DNA from: Mesorhizobium kowhaii
GTDB lineage: Bacteria > Pseudomonadota > Alphaproteobacteria > Rhizobiales > Rhizobiaceae
Reading direction: 5' to 3'
Length of the DNA stretch: 64,000 bases
Assembly: GCF_003253745.1 (NCBI RefSeq)
Contig: NZ_MZXV01000027.1
Location: 124,001 to 188,000, forward strand
Positions 9,413-17,942 of the stretch are shown one piece after another. Both the position numbers and the translations under genes were made by a program. A model generated the notes under the pieces. It was not told where the DNA came from. It searched no databases and worked only from the letters and a program-made list of their open reading frames with translations. Position 1 is the stretch's first letter. Each line of letters opens with the position of its first letter.

Positions 9413-9436
9413 CCTATTGATCTACCAATCGATAGG
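9413..9436. promoter_or_regulatory. Inverted repeat in front of the SorC gene
   Basis: CCTATTGAT, six bases, then ATCGATAGG: 9-bp arms with one mismatch. It lies in the divergent gap between the regulator (start 9346) and the gene at 9503, so it could be an autoregulatory operator. Confidence 0.35.
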
Positions 9437-9502
9437 AACAATGTAGAGGTGGCGGCTGGCCCCGGCTGGAGGCCATCCGCGGCAATTTCGAGGCGATTGG
9501 CA

Positions 9503-10303
9503 ATGCTCCGACAAATCTCCGAAGATGTCCGCGTCAATCTGAAAGACCGGTTGCGGGAAGTCCGCGACATCATCCGGCAGAGCCGCCATGACGGCAGCGG
9601 CGACGCCAGTGTCGTGCGCGAAGCAACCAGCCATCTGCCGCCGTTTCCGGGCAAGGGCATCGAAGATCTGCTCAGCCATGCCGCAAGTGCCTTCGACGAA
9701 GCACTGTCGATCGCCGAATCCTTTGTCCCGCATGAGCGCCCGATCAAGGTGGACGGCACGACCGTAAAAGGCCTCGGCACCTATTTCCCGGCCGGAAACG
9801 AGGATCGCCAGTTGAGCGCGGAGCGCCTGTTCCGCCGCGACATGTATTATCTGACCAAGGCGGTGCTCGCCGGCCTGAAGATCGACAATGCCCGCATCCA
9901 TGAAGCCGATTTCGCCGCCGTCCATGCCACGATGCGCAAGCGGCATGGCGATCTGCTGGCCGCGTTGGTCGCGCCTGGCGCGGGACTGGAGGCGATCGCG
10001 GCCACCTGTTCGGCGCTGCTGGTCGAGTGTCTCAACCAGCGTCCCGTCCACTTTGCCGAAACCGCGCCGGAAACGCCGGCGATCGGTGACCGAGCGCTCG
10101 ACGTCAACTGCCTGGCGCCGCTCGTTCTGGCCTGCGGCCTGGCGACTGCCGGCAGGGATGGTTTGCCGGAGCCGGATATGCTGGAGATCGCGATCCTGGC
10201 AGCCGATATCCGTCATGATCGCATTGTTCAGGCCTGCGCCAAGGCGAGCCCGATCGATGAACTGACACCCGTCTTCGCCACCTTGCTTGCCCATTTGCCG
10301 TAG
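9503..10303 (+). CDS. Uncharacterised protein divergent from SorC regulator, beside PTS genes
   Basis: About 266 residues, soluble, no signal peptide. The N-terminal third is helical and charged (LKDRLREVRDIIRQSR); the middle contains an FRRDMYYLTKAVLAGLKIDN stretch and the C-terminus is Ala/Leu-rich. I do not recognise a family. The ATG at 9503 is preceded by GAGGCG at good spacing; a GTG at 9449 would add 18 residues. It ends 16 bp from the convergent HPr-EI gene and starts opposite the SorC regulator, so it is physically inside the glucitol-type PTS locus and may take part in that pathway. The opposite strand is also open here, but this frame reads more like a natural protein. Confidence 0.55.
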   Translation: MLRQISEDVRVNLKDRLREVRDIIRQSRHDGSGDASVVREATSHLPPFPGKGIEDLLSHAASAFDEALSIAESFVPHERPIKVDGTTVKGLGTYFPAGNEDRQLSAERLFRRDMYYLTKAVLAGLKIDNARIHEADFAAVHATMRKRHGDLLAALVAPGAGLEAIAATCSALLVECLNQRPVHFAETAPETPAIGDRALDVNCLAPLVLACGLATAGRDGLPEPDMLEIAILAADIRHDRIVQACAKASPIDELTPVFATLLAHLP

Positions 10304-10318
10304 CTACTCAGAACTCAG

Positions 10319-12298
10319 CTAGGCGGCACCTTCTCCCGCCATGGCCATGATCGTCTTCTTGGCACGCTGGATCGAGGCAGGGCTCATGCTGAACTCGGTC
10401 AGCCCCATCTTGACGAACGTTGCAATGAGATCGGGACGGCCGGCCGCCTCACCGCACATGCCTACCATGATGCCGGCGGCGACGCCGGCTTTTGCCGTCA
10501 TTTCGATCGCCGACATGACGGCCGGGTTGGTGACATCGTTGAGCTTCGCCACGGTCGGGTTGAGCCGGTCGGCAGCCATGATGTACTGGGTCAGGTCATT
10601 GGTGCCGATCGAGAAGAAAGCCACTTCCTTGGCCAGCGCCGGGGCAATCAGCACGGCGGCCGGGGTCTCGATCATCACGCCGAGATCGAACGCCGCATGC
10701 GGCACGCCGTCGGCTTTCAGCTCGGCCGCGCACTCCGCCACCAGCACGCGCGTCCGCCTGACCTCGCCGATGTCGGCCACCATCGGCAGCATCACCTTGA
10801 TGTTGCCGTGTACGGCCGCCCGCAGCAGCGCCCTGAGCTGGCGCTTGAAGATATCGGGCCGGTCGAGGCACATGCGGATGCCGCGCCAGCCGAGAAAGGG
10901 GTTTTCCTCATCGGGAAATTCGATGCCGGCGATCGGCTTGTCGCCGCCGATGTCGAGCGTGCGCACGATGACCGGGTACGGCGCAAAGGCCTTGGCCAGC
11001 GCCGCATAGGTCTCCGCCTGCATGTCTTCCGAGGGAAGGTGCATATGGCGCATGAACAGCAGCTCGGTGCGGAACAGGCCGACGCCCATCGCACCGGCCT
11101 CCTGCGCCGCCTCGATCTCCTCCAGCGAGCCGATATTGGCCGCGACCTCGATCACCTTGCCATTGGCGAGCTTCGGCGTCACCGTCTTGAAGACGGTCAA
11201 CCCGGCGCGCTCCTTTGCCGCCGCCTCGACGCGGCCGGCGAATTCGGCGCGGGTCGCCGCATCGGGGTCGATGATCACACGGCCGCTGTTGCCGTCGAGT
11301 GCCACTTCGCGCGCCGTACGCAAGGCATTGATCTGGTCGCCGAGGCCGAGCACCGCCGGAATGCCGTGCGAGCGGGCGATGATGGCGATGTGCGAGGTGG
11401 CGCCGCCATGGCCGCACACCACCCCGCCGAAGCGCTTCAGCGGCGCGCGCGCCAGGTCCCAGGCGCCGATGTCGTCGGCGATGAGGACAGCGCCTTCGGG
11501 GATGGTTTCGAGGCTGACGTCGTCCTGCCCGAGCAACACCAGACAGATCTGCCGCCCGACCGCGTGGACGTCGTCCGCCCGCGCGTTGAGATAATGATCA
11601 TCAACCGCGCTGAAATCGGCGGCGATGGTGGAGGCGGCGGTGATGACGGCTGAAACCGCATCGTTGCCGCCCCTGATCAGGCCCTCGGCCTCGCTGGTCA
11701 GGCTGTCGTCGGCGGCGATGTCCCTGAGTGCGGCGATGATGCCGCGGTCTCCTGCCGACAGGGTGTCCTGCGCCAGTGACCGGTCCATGCGCGCCTGGAC
11801 GGCGCTGACGGCGGCGTGGAACCTGTCGATCTCGCCGGCGATCTCCTGCGCCTGCAACATGCGGCCTTGTCCGGCGATATCAGGCGGGAAATGCGCGAAG
11901 GCCGGCCCGATGGCGACACCTTCGCTTGCGGCAACGCCGCGCAAGCCGGTGATTGCGCCCGAAACCGCCGGCACAGAGTTCGGCGCGGCGGCGGCCTCCT
12001 GGCCCGTATTGCCGGCCGGCTGCGAATCCTCGTCGTCAAGGCCGGCCTTGGGATTTTCGAGATAGCCGATCAGCGCCTCGATGGCCTCGATGGCGTCGGC
12101 GCCGTTCGCCCGCACGGTGACTTCCTGGTTTTCCTTGACCGCCAGCAGCATCAGCTTGACCGAGCTCTTGGCGCTGACCGCCTTGCCGTCCTTGACCAGT
12201 TCGACGTCGGATTCGAAGCCCTTGGCGAGCCTGACGAACCGCGTCGCGGGACGGGCGTGCAAACCTTCGTGCACTCTGACGATGGTCGAGCGTTCCAT
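10319..12298 (-). CDS. ptsI: HPr-Enzyme I fusion phosphotransferase of the PTS
   Basis: A 659-residue fusion. Residues 1-85 are an HPr domain with phospho-acceptor H14 in EGLHARPA. A short acidic/Ala linker leads to Enzyme I from about 112: the swivelling domain carries phospho-H303 in GGATSHIAIIARSHG, and the PEP-binding barrel shows DIGGDKPIAGIEFPDEENPF and the active Cys in MVGMCGEAAGRPDL. It takes phosphate from PEP and passes it within one chain to HPr, then to the IIA encoded 56 bp upstream. It is the last gene of the minus-strand operon. Rhizobia normally carry only the regulatory PTS-Ntr, so a dedicated sugar EI-HPr is notable. Confidence 0.95.
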   Translation of the reverse strand: MERSTIVRVHEGLHARPATRFVRLAKGFESDVELVKDGKAVSAKSSVKLMLLAVKENQEVTVRANGADAIEAIEALIGYLENPKAGLDDEDSQPAGNTGQEAAAAPNSVPAVSGAITGLRGVAASEGVAIGPAFAHFPPDIAGQGRMLQAQEIAGEIDRFHAAVSAVQARMDRSLAQDTLSAGDRGIIAALRDIAADDSLTSEAEGLIRGGNDAVSAVITAASTIAADFSAVDDHYLNARADDVHAVGRQICLVLLGQDDVSLETIPEGAVLIADDIGAWDLARAPLKRFGGVVCGHGGATSHIAIIARSHGIPAVLGLGDQINALRTAREVALDGNSGRVIIDPDAATRAEFAGRVEAAAKERAGLTVFKTVTPKLANGKVIEVAANIGSLEEIEAAQEAGAMGVGLFRTELLFMRHMHLPSEDMQAETYAALAKAFAPYPVIVRTLDIGGDKPIAGIEFPDEENPFLGWRGIRMCLDRPDIFKRQLRALLRAAVHGNIKVMLPMVADIGEVRRTRVLVAECAAELKADGVPHAAFDLGVMIETPAAVLIAPALAKEVAFFSIGTNDLTQYIMAADRLNPTVAKLNDVTNPAVMSAIEMTAKAGVAAGIMVGMCGEAAGRPDLIATFVKMGLTEFSMSPASIQRAKKTIMAMAGEGAA

Positions 12299-12353
12299 GG
12301 CAATACTCTGGTCCTGGGCGCCACCGCCAACCTAGGCTGCGGCGCGAATGCTG

Positions 12354-12734
12354 TCAGGCGGCGATGGTGATGATCGCGCCGGTCTTGAGTGCAGCCACGA
12401 GCGCTTGCGCATCGACTTGCGATGCACAGATCTCGCCCGGTCTCTCGGCCTCGGTGGCGCCGTTGAACGAGATCACGACATGGCCCATTTCGAGCACCTT
12501 GCTCCAGGCGCTGGAACCGACCGCGGTTATGGTCGCGGCAACCGGACCTAGCGTGATCGACGCGCCCTTTTGAGGCGCGCCGTCGCTTGGTCCGTGCTCC
12601 GTCTTGTGGAGCACGGAAACCTCGGCAAGCTCCGGCGGCGAGCCATCCGCAAACAGGATGACCACGCCCCCTTCGGCAAGGTCCGCCACTTCGGGCCCGA
12701 TGGCAGTGACCCGTGTTCTCAACAGAACCGTCAT
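12354..12734 (-). CDS. srlB: PTS glucitol/sorbitol-type IIA component
   Basis: A 126-residue cytoplasmic protein aligning along its whole length with E. coli SrlB. H43 in SVLHKTEHG falls at the position of the SrlB phospho-histidine. The later LGPVAATITAVGSSAWSKV and ELGHVxxxFxG-like MGHVVISFNG motifs are conserved. It relays phosphate from the HPr domain to IIBC. It lies 26 bp downstream of the IIBC gene and 55 bp upstream of the HPr-EI gene in one operon. Confidence 0.93.
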   Translation of the reverse strand: MTVLLRTRVTAIGPEVADLAEGGVVILFADGSPPELAEVSVLHKTEHGPSDGAPQKGASITLGPVAATITAVGSSAWSKVLEMGHVVISFNGATEAERPGEICASQVDAQALVAALKTGAIITIAA

Positions 12735-12760
12735 ATGGCGAACCTCATTTCGTTTTTTCC

Positions 12761-13765
12761 TTAGAACACGATCAGGCTGACGATCCAGGCGATCAGCACC
12801 GAGACCGGGCCCATGATCTGGCGGCTGATGAGCACCGCCGGAACACCTATCTCGATCGTCTTCGGCTTGGCCTCGCCGAGCGCCAGGCCGACAGGGACGA
12901 AGTCGCAGCCCACCTGGGTATTGTAGGCAAACAGCGCCGGCAGCGCCATCGCCGGCGAAATCGTGCCGTTGGCGATCTGCGGACCGATGATGGCCACGCC
13001 GATGACCTGCGCGATGACCGCGCCTGGCCCGAGGATGGGCGACAGGAACGGCAGGCCGCAGATTGCCGAGATGATCAGCAGGCCGACGATGTTGTTGGCC
13101 AGCGGACCCATCGGCTGCGCCAGCACATCGCCGATGCCGGTGTAGAGGATCAGACCGATGAGCATGGTCACGAAGGCCATGAACGGCAGCACGTTGCGGA
13201 CGACTTGATCGATCGTGCGGCGGCCGGCATTGAAGAAGATGCCGACGACACGGCCCATGACGCGGCCGATCGAGCTGATCAGACCGATCACGCCGCCCTC
13301 GCTCGGCAGCGGCTGCGGCGCCGCAGCCGCGTTGTTATTGCTTGAGCTCATCGATGCTGCTCCCCCGGCAGTGGTGACCGCTTCGGATCCATCCGCCATT
13401 GTGATGTTGGCCGGCTTCACGCCCGAAACGTAGATGTCCTCGGTGATGAACTGGGCAAGCGGCCCAGACTGGCCGACCGGCGTCAGATTGACGGTCGGGA
13501 TGCGCTTGCGCGGATAGACGCCGCATCGCGCGGTGCCACCGCAATCGACGACGACCACCGCCATCTCGCTTTCGATCGGCGGTGCCTTGAAGCCGTCGAC
13601 GGCTTCGGCGCCGGTCATATCGGCGATAAGCTGTGCCACCGGATGAATGCCACCTCCGGTGACGGAAACAACCTTGCTGCGCTGTTCGGTCGGCTCGATC
13701 ACGAGCGGACCGCCCCAACCGGTTTTGCCCCGGGAGATGTGTACGGATTTGTATGTCTTGGCCAT
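12761..13765 (-). CDS. srlE: PTS glucitol/sorbitol-type IIBC component
   Basis: A 334-residue membrane protein closely matching SrlE. The N-terminal IIB domain has GKTGWGGPL and the phospho-cysteine C75 in DCGGTARCGVYPRKRIPTVN. The segment SGPLAQFITEDIYVSGVKPA closes that domain. After a low-complexity linker (residues about 130-150), the C-terminal IIC part has several membrane helices, including FLSPILGPGAVIAQVIG and CDFVPVGLALGEA. Together with the gene upstream it forms the permease that phosphorylates a hexitol during uptake. The transported substrate may not be glucitol itself. Confidence 0.94.
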   Translation of the reverse strand: MAKTYKSVHISRGKTGWGGPLVIEPTEQRSKVVSVTGGGIHPVAQLIADMTGAEAVDGFKAPPIESEMAVVVVDCGGTARCGVYPRKRIPTVNLTPVGQSGPLAQFITEDIYVSGVKPANITMADGSEAVTTAGGAASMSSSNNNAAAAPQPLPSEGGVIGLISSIGRVMGRVVGIFFNAGRRTIDQVVRNVLPFMAFVTMLIGLILYTGIGDVLAQPMGPLANNIVGLLIISAICGLPFLSPILGPGAVIAQVIGVAIIGPQIANGTISPAMALPALFAYNTQVGCDFVPVGLALGEAKPKTIEIGVPAVLISRQIMGPVSVLIAWIVSLIVF

Positions 13766-13782
13766 GATGTCCCTCCCCGCCC

Positions 13783-14544
13783 TTACAGCTCGACGCCCTG
13801 GCGGCGTGCCATGATGGCGGTGATGCGTTCGGTCAGCATGCCCTTGAGCAGGATGACGACGAGACCGACGATGGCGTACCAGATCGCCACCTTGACGTGA
13901 TAACCGGCGACGACGGCGCCCTTCTTTTCCAGTTCCAGCAGCGCGACGAGAATGCCGCCCCAGACGAAATATTCGCCGGGATTGATGTGCGGGAACAGGC
14001 CGAGCGGCGGGTGCACATAGGACACGGCCGCGTCATAGAAGGCGGGCTTGTGCTTTTCTTCCAGGAACGATCCGAACGTATAGGCCATCGGATTGGTGAG
14101 GAAGAACACCGCCAGCAGCGGCAGCAGCGTGTAGCGGGTCAGCGCGATCCTGCCAGCGCCGCGCGCCAGCCCATGCACGCGCTCTTCGCCGACCAGTTCG
14201 GTGACGGCGTAGAAGGCCGTCATCAGCACCACCAGCGTCGGAATGATGCCGGTGACGAAGCCGGCGAACACCTCGCCGCCCTTCTGGAAGATACCGATGA
14301 AGTATTTGCCGATGGCGGTCAGCCAGCCGAGCTGCTCTTCCTGCTGGACTTCCTTCAGCTTTTCCTTGAACTGATCGACGGTGATCGGTCCGCTGTCCGC
14401 CTGTGCGAGGACAACGAGATGGTCGGAGGCATGCTCGACGGCGAGCTTGCCATGCAATGCGGCATCCGAGACCATGGCACCTGCGACATGCAGATTGTGC
14501 ACGGCCATGTCGGCATGCTGCGCCAACAACGAAAATACAGACAT
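13783..14544 (-). CDS. srlA: PTS glucitol/sorbitol-type IIC component
   Basis: A 253-residue integral membrane protein of the SrlA type. The core starts near residue 85 (GWLTAIGKYFIGIFQKGGEV) and contains the PMAYTFGSFLEEKHKPAFYD and HPPLGLFPHINPGEYFVW motifs typical of the family. It has about 65 extra N-terminal residues compared with the roughly 187-residue E. coli protein, partly amphipathic and Ala/His-rich; their role is unknown. It lies 17 bp upstream of the IIBC gene in the same operon. Confidence 0.92.
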   Translation of the reverse strand: MSVFSLLAQHADMAVHNLHVAGAMVSDAALHGKLAVEHASDHLVVLAQADSGPITVDQFKEKLKEVQQEEQLGWLTAIGKYFIGIFQKGGEVFAGFVTGIIPTLVVLMTAFYAVTELVGEERVHGLARGAGRIALTRYTLLPLLAVFFLTNPMAYTFGSFLEEKHKPAFYDAAVSYVHPPLGLFPHINPGEYFVWGGILVALLELEKKGAVVAGYHVKVAIWYAIVGLVVILLKGMLTERITAIMARRQGVEL

Positions 14545-14596
14545 TTCTCCTCCTTATGCCGCCCGCCGGTTGATCCCAGTCGGTGCGCGGCGTCCT

Positions 14597-15034
14597 CTAG
14601 GCCCTTGCTATGTTCAAACCGGACAGACCCGGCTTCTTCCCCGGCTCCGACCGTGTTTTGTCGATCAGTTCGATCGCCCGCTTCACGGCCTCGGCCACAC
14701 CGGGTTCCCCCTCCCCCATGATTGCAGGGTTGGACCGGAGTCGATCGAGGGGAACACCCTCGAACTCTTCATGTCTCTTGAACTTGGTGAACACGGAACG
14801 GCCGCTCATCACCATTAGGCGGCGCACGACCAGGTCAGGCGTCACCACGACGAGCGCGATGGTGCCCTTGGCCAATCGACCGCGAAAATTGCCAGCTCCG
14901 ACGAAGCCATCCTTGTACTGGTCGGTGACGCCCCTGAAGACATCCGAATAGTGCCGCATCTGCAGCCAGACGCCGAGCGACTGCAGCGCCCACACAATAA
15001 CCAGCAGAAGCAGCCCCCACTGCCAAATCGCCAT
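14597..15034 (-). CDS. gutM: GutM-like glucitol operon activator protein
   Basis: A 145-residue protein with one N-terminal membrane segment (QWGLLLLVIVWALQSLGVWL) followed by YSDVFRGVTDQYKDGFVGAG and GRLAKGTIALVVV, as in GutM/SrlM. I start it at the ATG at 15034, which has AGGAG 5-10 bases upstream; an earlier in-frame ATG at 15106 lacks a site and adds an unlikely Cys-rich leader. GutM activates the gut operon in E. coli by an unclear mechanism. It is the first gene of the PTS operon here, 52 bp before the IIC gene. Confidence 0.88.
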   Translation of the reverse strand: MAIWQWGLLLLVIVWALQSLGVWLQMRHYSDVFRGVTDQYKDGFVGAGNFRGRLAKGTIALVVVTPDLVVRRLMVMSGRSVFTKFKRHEEFEGVPLDRLRSNPAIMGEGEPGVAEAVKRAIELIDKTRSEPGKKPGLSGLNIARA

Positions 15035-15122
15035 TCGGTTCTCCTCCCGAAGCCTGTGTTGAACCGCACCTTGGACCGACGCGTGACAACAGCAAAGTGA
15101 GAACATTTGTTTCCGCGAATGT

Positions 15123-15139
15123 CAATATGTATGATATTG
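15123..15139. promoter_or_regulatory. Candidate operator upstream of PTS operon
   Basis: CAATAT, five bases, ATATTG: a perfect 6-bp inverted repeat 89-105 bp upstream of the gutM start, in a locally AT-rich patch. It could be the binding site of the SorC-type regulator; this is inferred from position. Confidence 0.35.
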
Positions 15140-15227
15140 GCCTTGGCTACGATCATCCACAGGCCGTCAACCGATTTCGGTGGCGGCGCCGTTGTGCTAG
15201 CCTGACCGGGAACAGGAAACGAGAAAC

Positions 15228-15869
15228 ATGGATCTGCCCTTCAGGGACGAACTGGCGCTGATGCCCGACCTTCGCCACCGGTTGCGGCAGTTGCGCTGGT
15301 TCCGCGCCACCTTCCGCGGCAGCGCCAAGGTGGTCTCGGACACGTTCGGCGTGCGCTTTGAAATCGACGAAGCCAAGCTCACCAGGGCCTTTCTCGACTG
15401 GGTCGAGATCATGGAGGCGCAGAAAGGCTTCGCCGCGGTCGACCGCGCCGACTTCATCGTCTTTGCCGCCGGCCTCGTTTTGCGCGAACTGATCAGGCAG
15501 GCGCCGGCAAGGGAAATCTCTGGCCTCAACCAGTTGATTGAGACGGATTCGAATGCCGGCACGCTGGAAATCATCCGCTTCTGGCCGGAAGGATTCCTCT
15601 ACACCAACTACTGCGTCTCGGTGATCTCGGCGATCCACGAGCAGGAATTCGGCACCGCGCCAGGCATCGACAAATGCGCCGACGACCTGCGCACATGGTG
15701 GTCCTATCGCGAGAACGTGACCGAGATGCCGGCCTACGCAGTGGCTTTCCTTGACCGCTTCCTCGGCGCTGAGCCGAACTGGATCACGCCCGATCGCGCG
15801 CAGTCCCGGCAAGCCATGCAACGGGCGCTCGGATCCTCGCGTGCCAGCGATGCTATCCGCCGGCTTTGA
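15228..15869 (+). CDS. Conserved-type hypothetical protein (213 aa)
   Basis: A 213-residue soluble protein without signal peptide. It is mainly helical, with FRATFRGSAKVVSDTFGVRFEIDE near the N-terminus and FWPEGFLYTNYCVSVISAIHEQE in the middle; these read as a well-conserved domain, but I do not recognise it. It starts at an ATG preceded by GGAAACGAGAAAC. It is divergent from the PTS operon and 107 bp upstream of the HAD phosphatase, so it may share control with the polyol locus. Confidence 0.65.
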   Translation: MDLPFRDELALMPDLRHRLRQLRWFRATFRGSAKVVSDTFGVRFEIDEAKLTRAFLDWVEIMEAQKGFAAVDRADFIVFAAGLVLRELIRQAPAREISGLNQLIETDSNAGTLEIIRFWPEGFLYTNYCVSVISAIHEQEFGTAPGIDKCADDLRTWWSYRENVTEMPAYAVAFLDRFLGAEPNWITPDRAQSRQAMQRALGSSRASDAIRRL

Positions 15870-15976
15870 TTGTCCGCCGGTTTCGCGCTCCCTGGCGATG
15901 CGGCTGTCAAAGCACGCACTTGAACATTTGACTTTTTGCCGATAGCGATGTGCGAAATCGACTGGGAGAAAAGCGC

Positions 15977-16651
15977 GTGGCGCGATCAAGGCTTATCATT
16001 TTCGATTGCGACGGCGTTCTTGTCGACAGCGAACCTCTGGCCGCCCGCGCCTATGAACGCGTCTATGACAAGCATGGTATGCCTGGCGTCAACACCGGCA
16101 TCATCGCCCAGTGCATCGGCATGAAGCAGTCCGATATCATCGCCAAGATCAGAGATTTGACCGGCCACCAGTTTCCGGCGACGGCCGACGGCGACATCTG
16201 GGCCGAGACCAAGGTCCTGTTTTCGCAGGAGTTGAAGCCGACCCTCGGGATCACCGCATTTCTGGCGACGCTCGTGGGCGACCGCTGCGTGGCCTCGTCA
16301 TCCTCCGTCGAGCGCATAAACCACAGCCTGGCCGTCACCGGACTGGCGCGGTTTTTCGGCGATGCGATCTACAGCTCCTCGATGGTCAAGAACGGCAAGC
16401 CGGCTCCGGACATCTTCCTGTTCGCCGCCGACAAGATGGACGCCAACCCCGCCGATTGCATCGTCATCGAGGATTCACCCTTCGGCATCCAGGGCGCGGT
16501 TGCCGCCGGCATGACGGCGATCGGCTACACCGGCGGTGGCCATACCTATGCGGAGCACAGCGCGCGGCTGACAGCGGCCGGTGCCGATTTCGTCTGCGCT
16601 GACTGGCATGACGTGAGCCGGCAACTGTCCGGGCTCGGTGTCCCCGCCTAG
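15977..16651 (+). CDS. HAD-superfamily hydrolase (beta-phosphoglucomutase/phosphatase-like)
   Basis: About 224 residues, subfamily IA. Motif I is FDCDGVLVDSE with the nucleophile Asp; motif II is the SSSSVER segment; motif III is KNGKPAPDIF; motif IV is IVIEDSPFGIQGAVAAGM. The helical cap lies between motifs I and II. Likely substrates are sugar or polyol phosphates. I prefer the GTG at 15977 because GGGAGAAA precedes it at 6-bp spacing; an ATG at 15950 would add nine residues. Next to a PTS that makes a polyol phosphate, a phosphatase acting on the imported product is plausible but unproven. It ends 5 bp from a convergent gene. Confidence 0.85.
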   Translation: MARSRLIIFDCDGVLVDSEPLAARAYERVYDKHGMPGVNTGIIAQCIGMKQSDIIAKIRDLTGHQFPATADGDIWAETKVLFSQELKPTLGITAFLATLVGDRCVASSSSVERINHSLAVTGLARFFGDAIYSSSMVKNGKPAPDIFLFAADKMDANPADCIVIEDSPFGIQGAVAAGMTAIGYTGGGHTYAEHSARLTAAGADFVCADWHDVSRQLSGLGVPA

Positions 16652-16655
16652 TTTA

Positions 16656-17876
16656 TCAGCGAAGTCCAAAGCGAGCCGCTTCTTCGGCCGAAATCACAGT
16701 CCCGACACGGTAGGCGAAGGACGAGACCCTCGTCGCATCGGTGTCGACCTCGCACCGGAAGCTCAGATGGTACCATCCTGTCGTTGTGCGGAATGCGACA
16801 TCCGGGGCGTCAAGGATGTTACCCGCCTTCAGCCGAACAAATGGCAACAAGACGGGAAGATAAGAGGCGTCCAGCAGTTGCTGTTGCAACACGCTGGCGC
16901 AAAGTTTACCAGCGCGCTGATCGCGAGACACGCCGCTCATCGAGGTCGTGGCCAACGCATCGCCAGTAGCGCTCTGCGAGTTGAGCTTGCGAACACCCGG
17001 AAGGCCCGAATAAGCCCGCGATGCATCAGCGGTGGCGGCCGTGGAACTTGGCCTCTTGGCGCTCTCGCTTCCGGACTTCGAGACCTTTGAAGGGCCAGGC
17101 TTCGGCGCATTTGCGGGTTTGGGCTTCGGCGTTTCGGCCGACATGGGAAGCTCGATCTCACCGTCGCCGCCGCCGGCAGCCAACGGCGTTGGTGCCGCTT
17201 CTGTTTGCTTTTCGGCGTCTCGCGCTCCTGCCTCTTGTTTGTCTGCCTGCTGTTTGTCCAGTTCCTGGGTTGACGTTGCCTGCTTCTCCTGAGCGGGCTC
17301 AGCGTCCTTCGTCGCGGTTACCGGTTTCTCGGCGGCCTTGGTTGAAGCTGGCGGCTGATCGGAATCTGCCGGCGCTGCAGGTTGGTTTTCTGCAGGCTTC
17401 GGCACGACAGGCGGCTTCGAATCGTCATCCTTGGCTGGCGACGGCGAGTTGTCTCGAGCGCTGGCCCCATCCAGGGATTTCCTGGGGCCTGTATCCTTGT
17501 CGCCGAACTGAAAAACAGGCTTCAGGACCTCGATTGGCGAGGGCTTGCGTGGCTGTTTTTCCGGTGGTTGCGGCTTTTCGACATTCTGCTCGGGCGGTTT
17601 TTCAACCTTCGGTTCCGGTGGCTTTTTGGCTTTGGGATCCTTTGGGGGCGGCGCAGGAGCAGGCTTCGGTTGATCGGGCGGAGGCACGAGCGCGACATTT
17701 ACCGCTTGCTCCTGCTGCGGTTGTTGGGGAGGCCTCGGCACGTTGTAGACCACGAGCGCGGCGATGAGCGCATGCAGGATCAGCGATGCGGGCAAGCCCC
17801 ACAGCAAATTCCGACGCCGTTCTCGTGCCTCGTCCTTCATCCTGACCGATGTGGAATGAAATAGCGGCGGCTTCAA
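16656..17876 (-). CDS. DUF930 protein with TonB-like architecture
   Basis: A 406-residue protein. After a short basic cytoplasmic start it has one membrane anchor (about 25-45, LLWGLPASLILHALIAALVV), then some 260 residues rich in Pro, Lys, Ala and Glu, as in TonB or TolA spacers, and a compact C-terminal domain from about 310 (AGKLCASVLQQQLLDASYLP to the end) that matches DUF930, a family I know mainly from rhizobia. The layout suggests a protein spanning the periplasm. The function is unknown. An internal ATG (M13) is an alternative start. The gene is monocistronic and nearly abuts the convergent HAD gene. Confidence 0.8.
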   Translation of the reverse strand: MKPPLFHSTSVRMKDEARERRRNLLWGLPASLILHALIAALVVYNVPRPPQQPQQEQAVNVALVPPPDQPKPAPAPPPKDPKAKKPPEPKVEKPPEQNVEKPQPPEKQPRKPSPIEVLKPVFQFGDKDTGPRKSLDGASARDNSPSPAKDDDSKPPVVPKPAENQPAAPADSDQPPASTKAAEKPVTATKDAEPAQEKQATSTQELDKQQADKQEAGARDAEKQTEAAPTPLAAGGGDGEIELPMSAETPKPKPANAPKPGPSKVSKSGSESAKRPSSTAATADASRAYSGLPGVRKLNSQSATGDALATTSMSGVSRDQRAGKLCASVLQQQLLDASYLPVLLPFVRLKAGNILDAPDVAFRTTTGWYHLSFRCEVDTDATRVSSFAYRVGTVISAEEAARFGLR

Positions 17877-17942
17877 GCACAGGCACTGGATTAGCGCAAT
17901 TTAGCCGCTGGACAGGATGCTGATTTGGATGACCACGCGCAG

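Noticed and set aside
9422..10294. Minus-strand frame opposite the unknown gene at 9503
   Set aside because: It has no ribosome site or recognisable features; the plus frame reads more like a natural protein, although certainty is limited.
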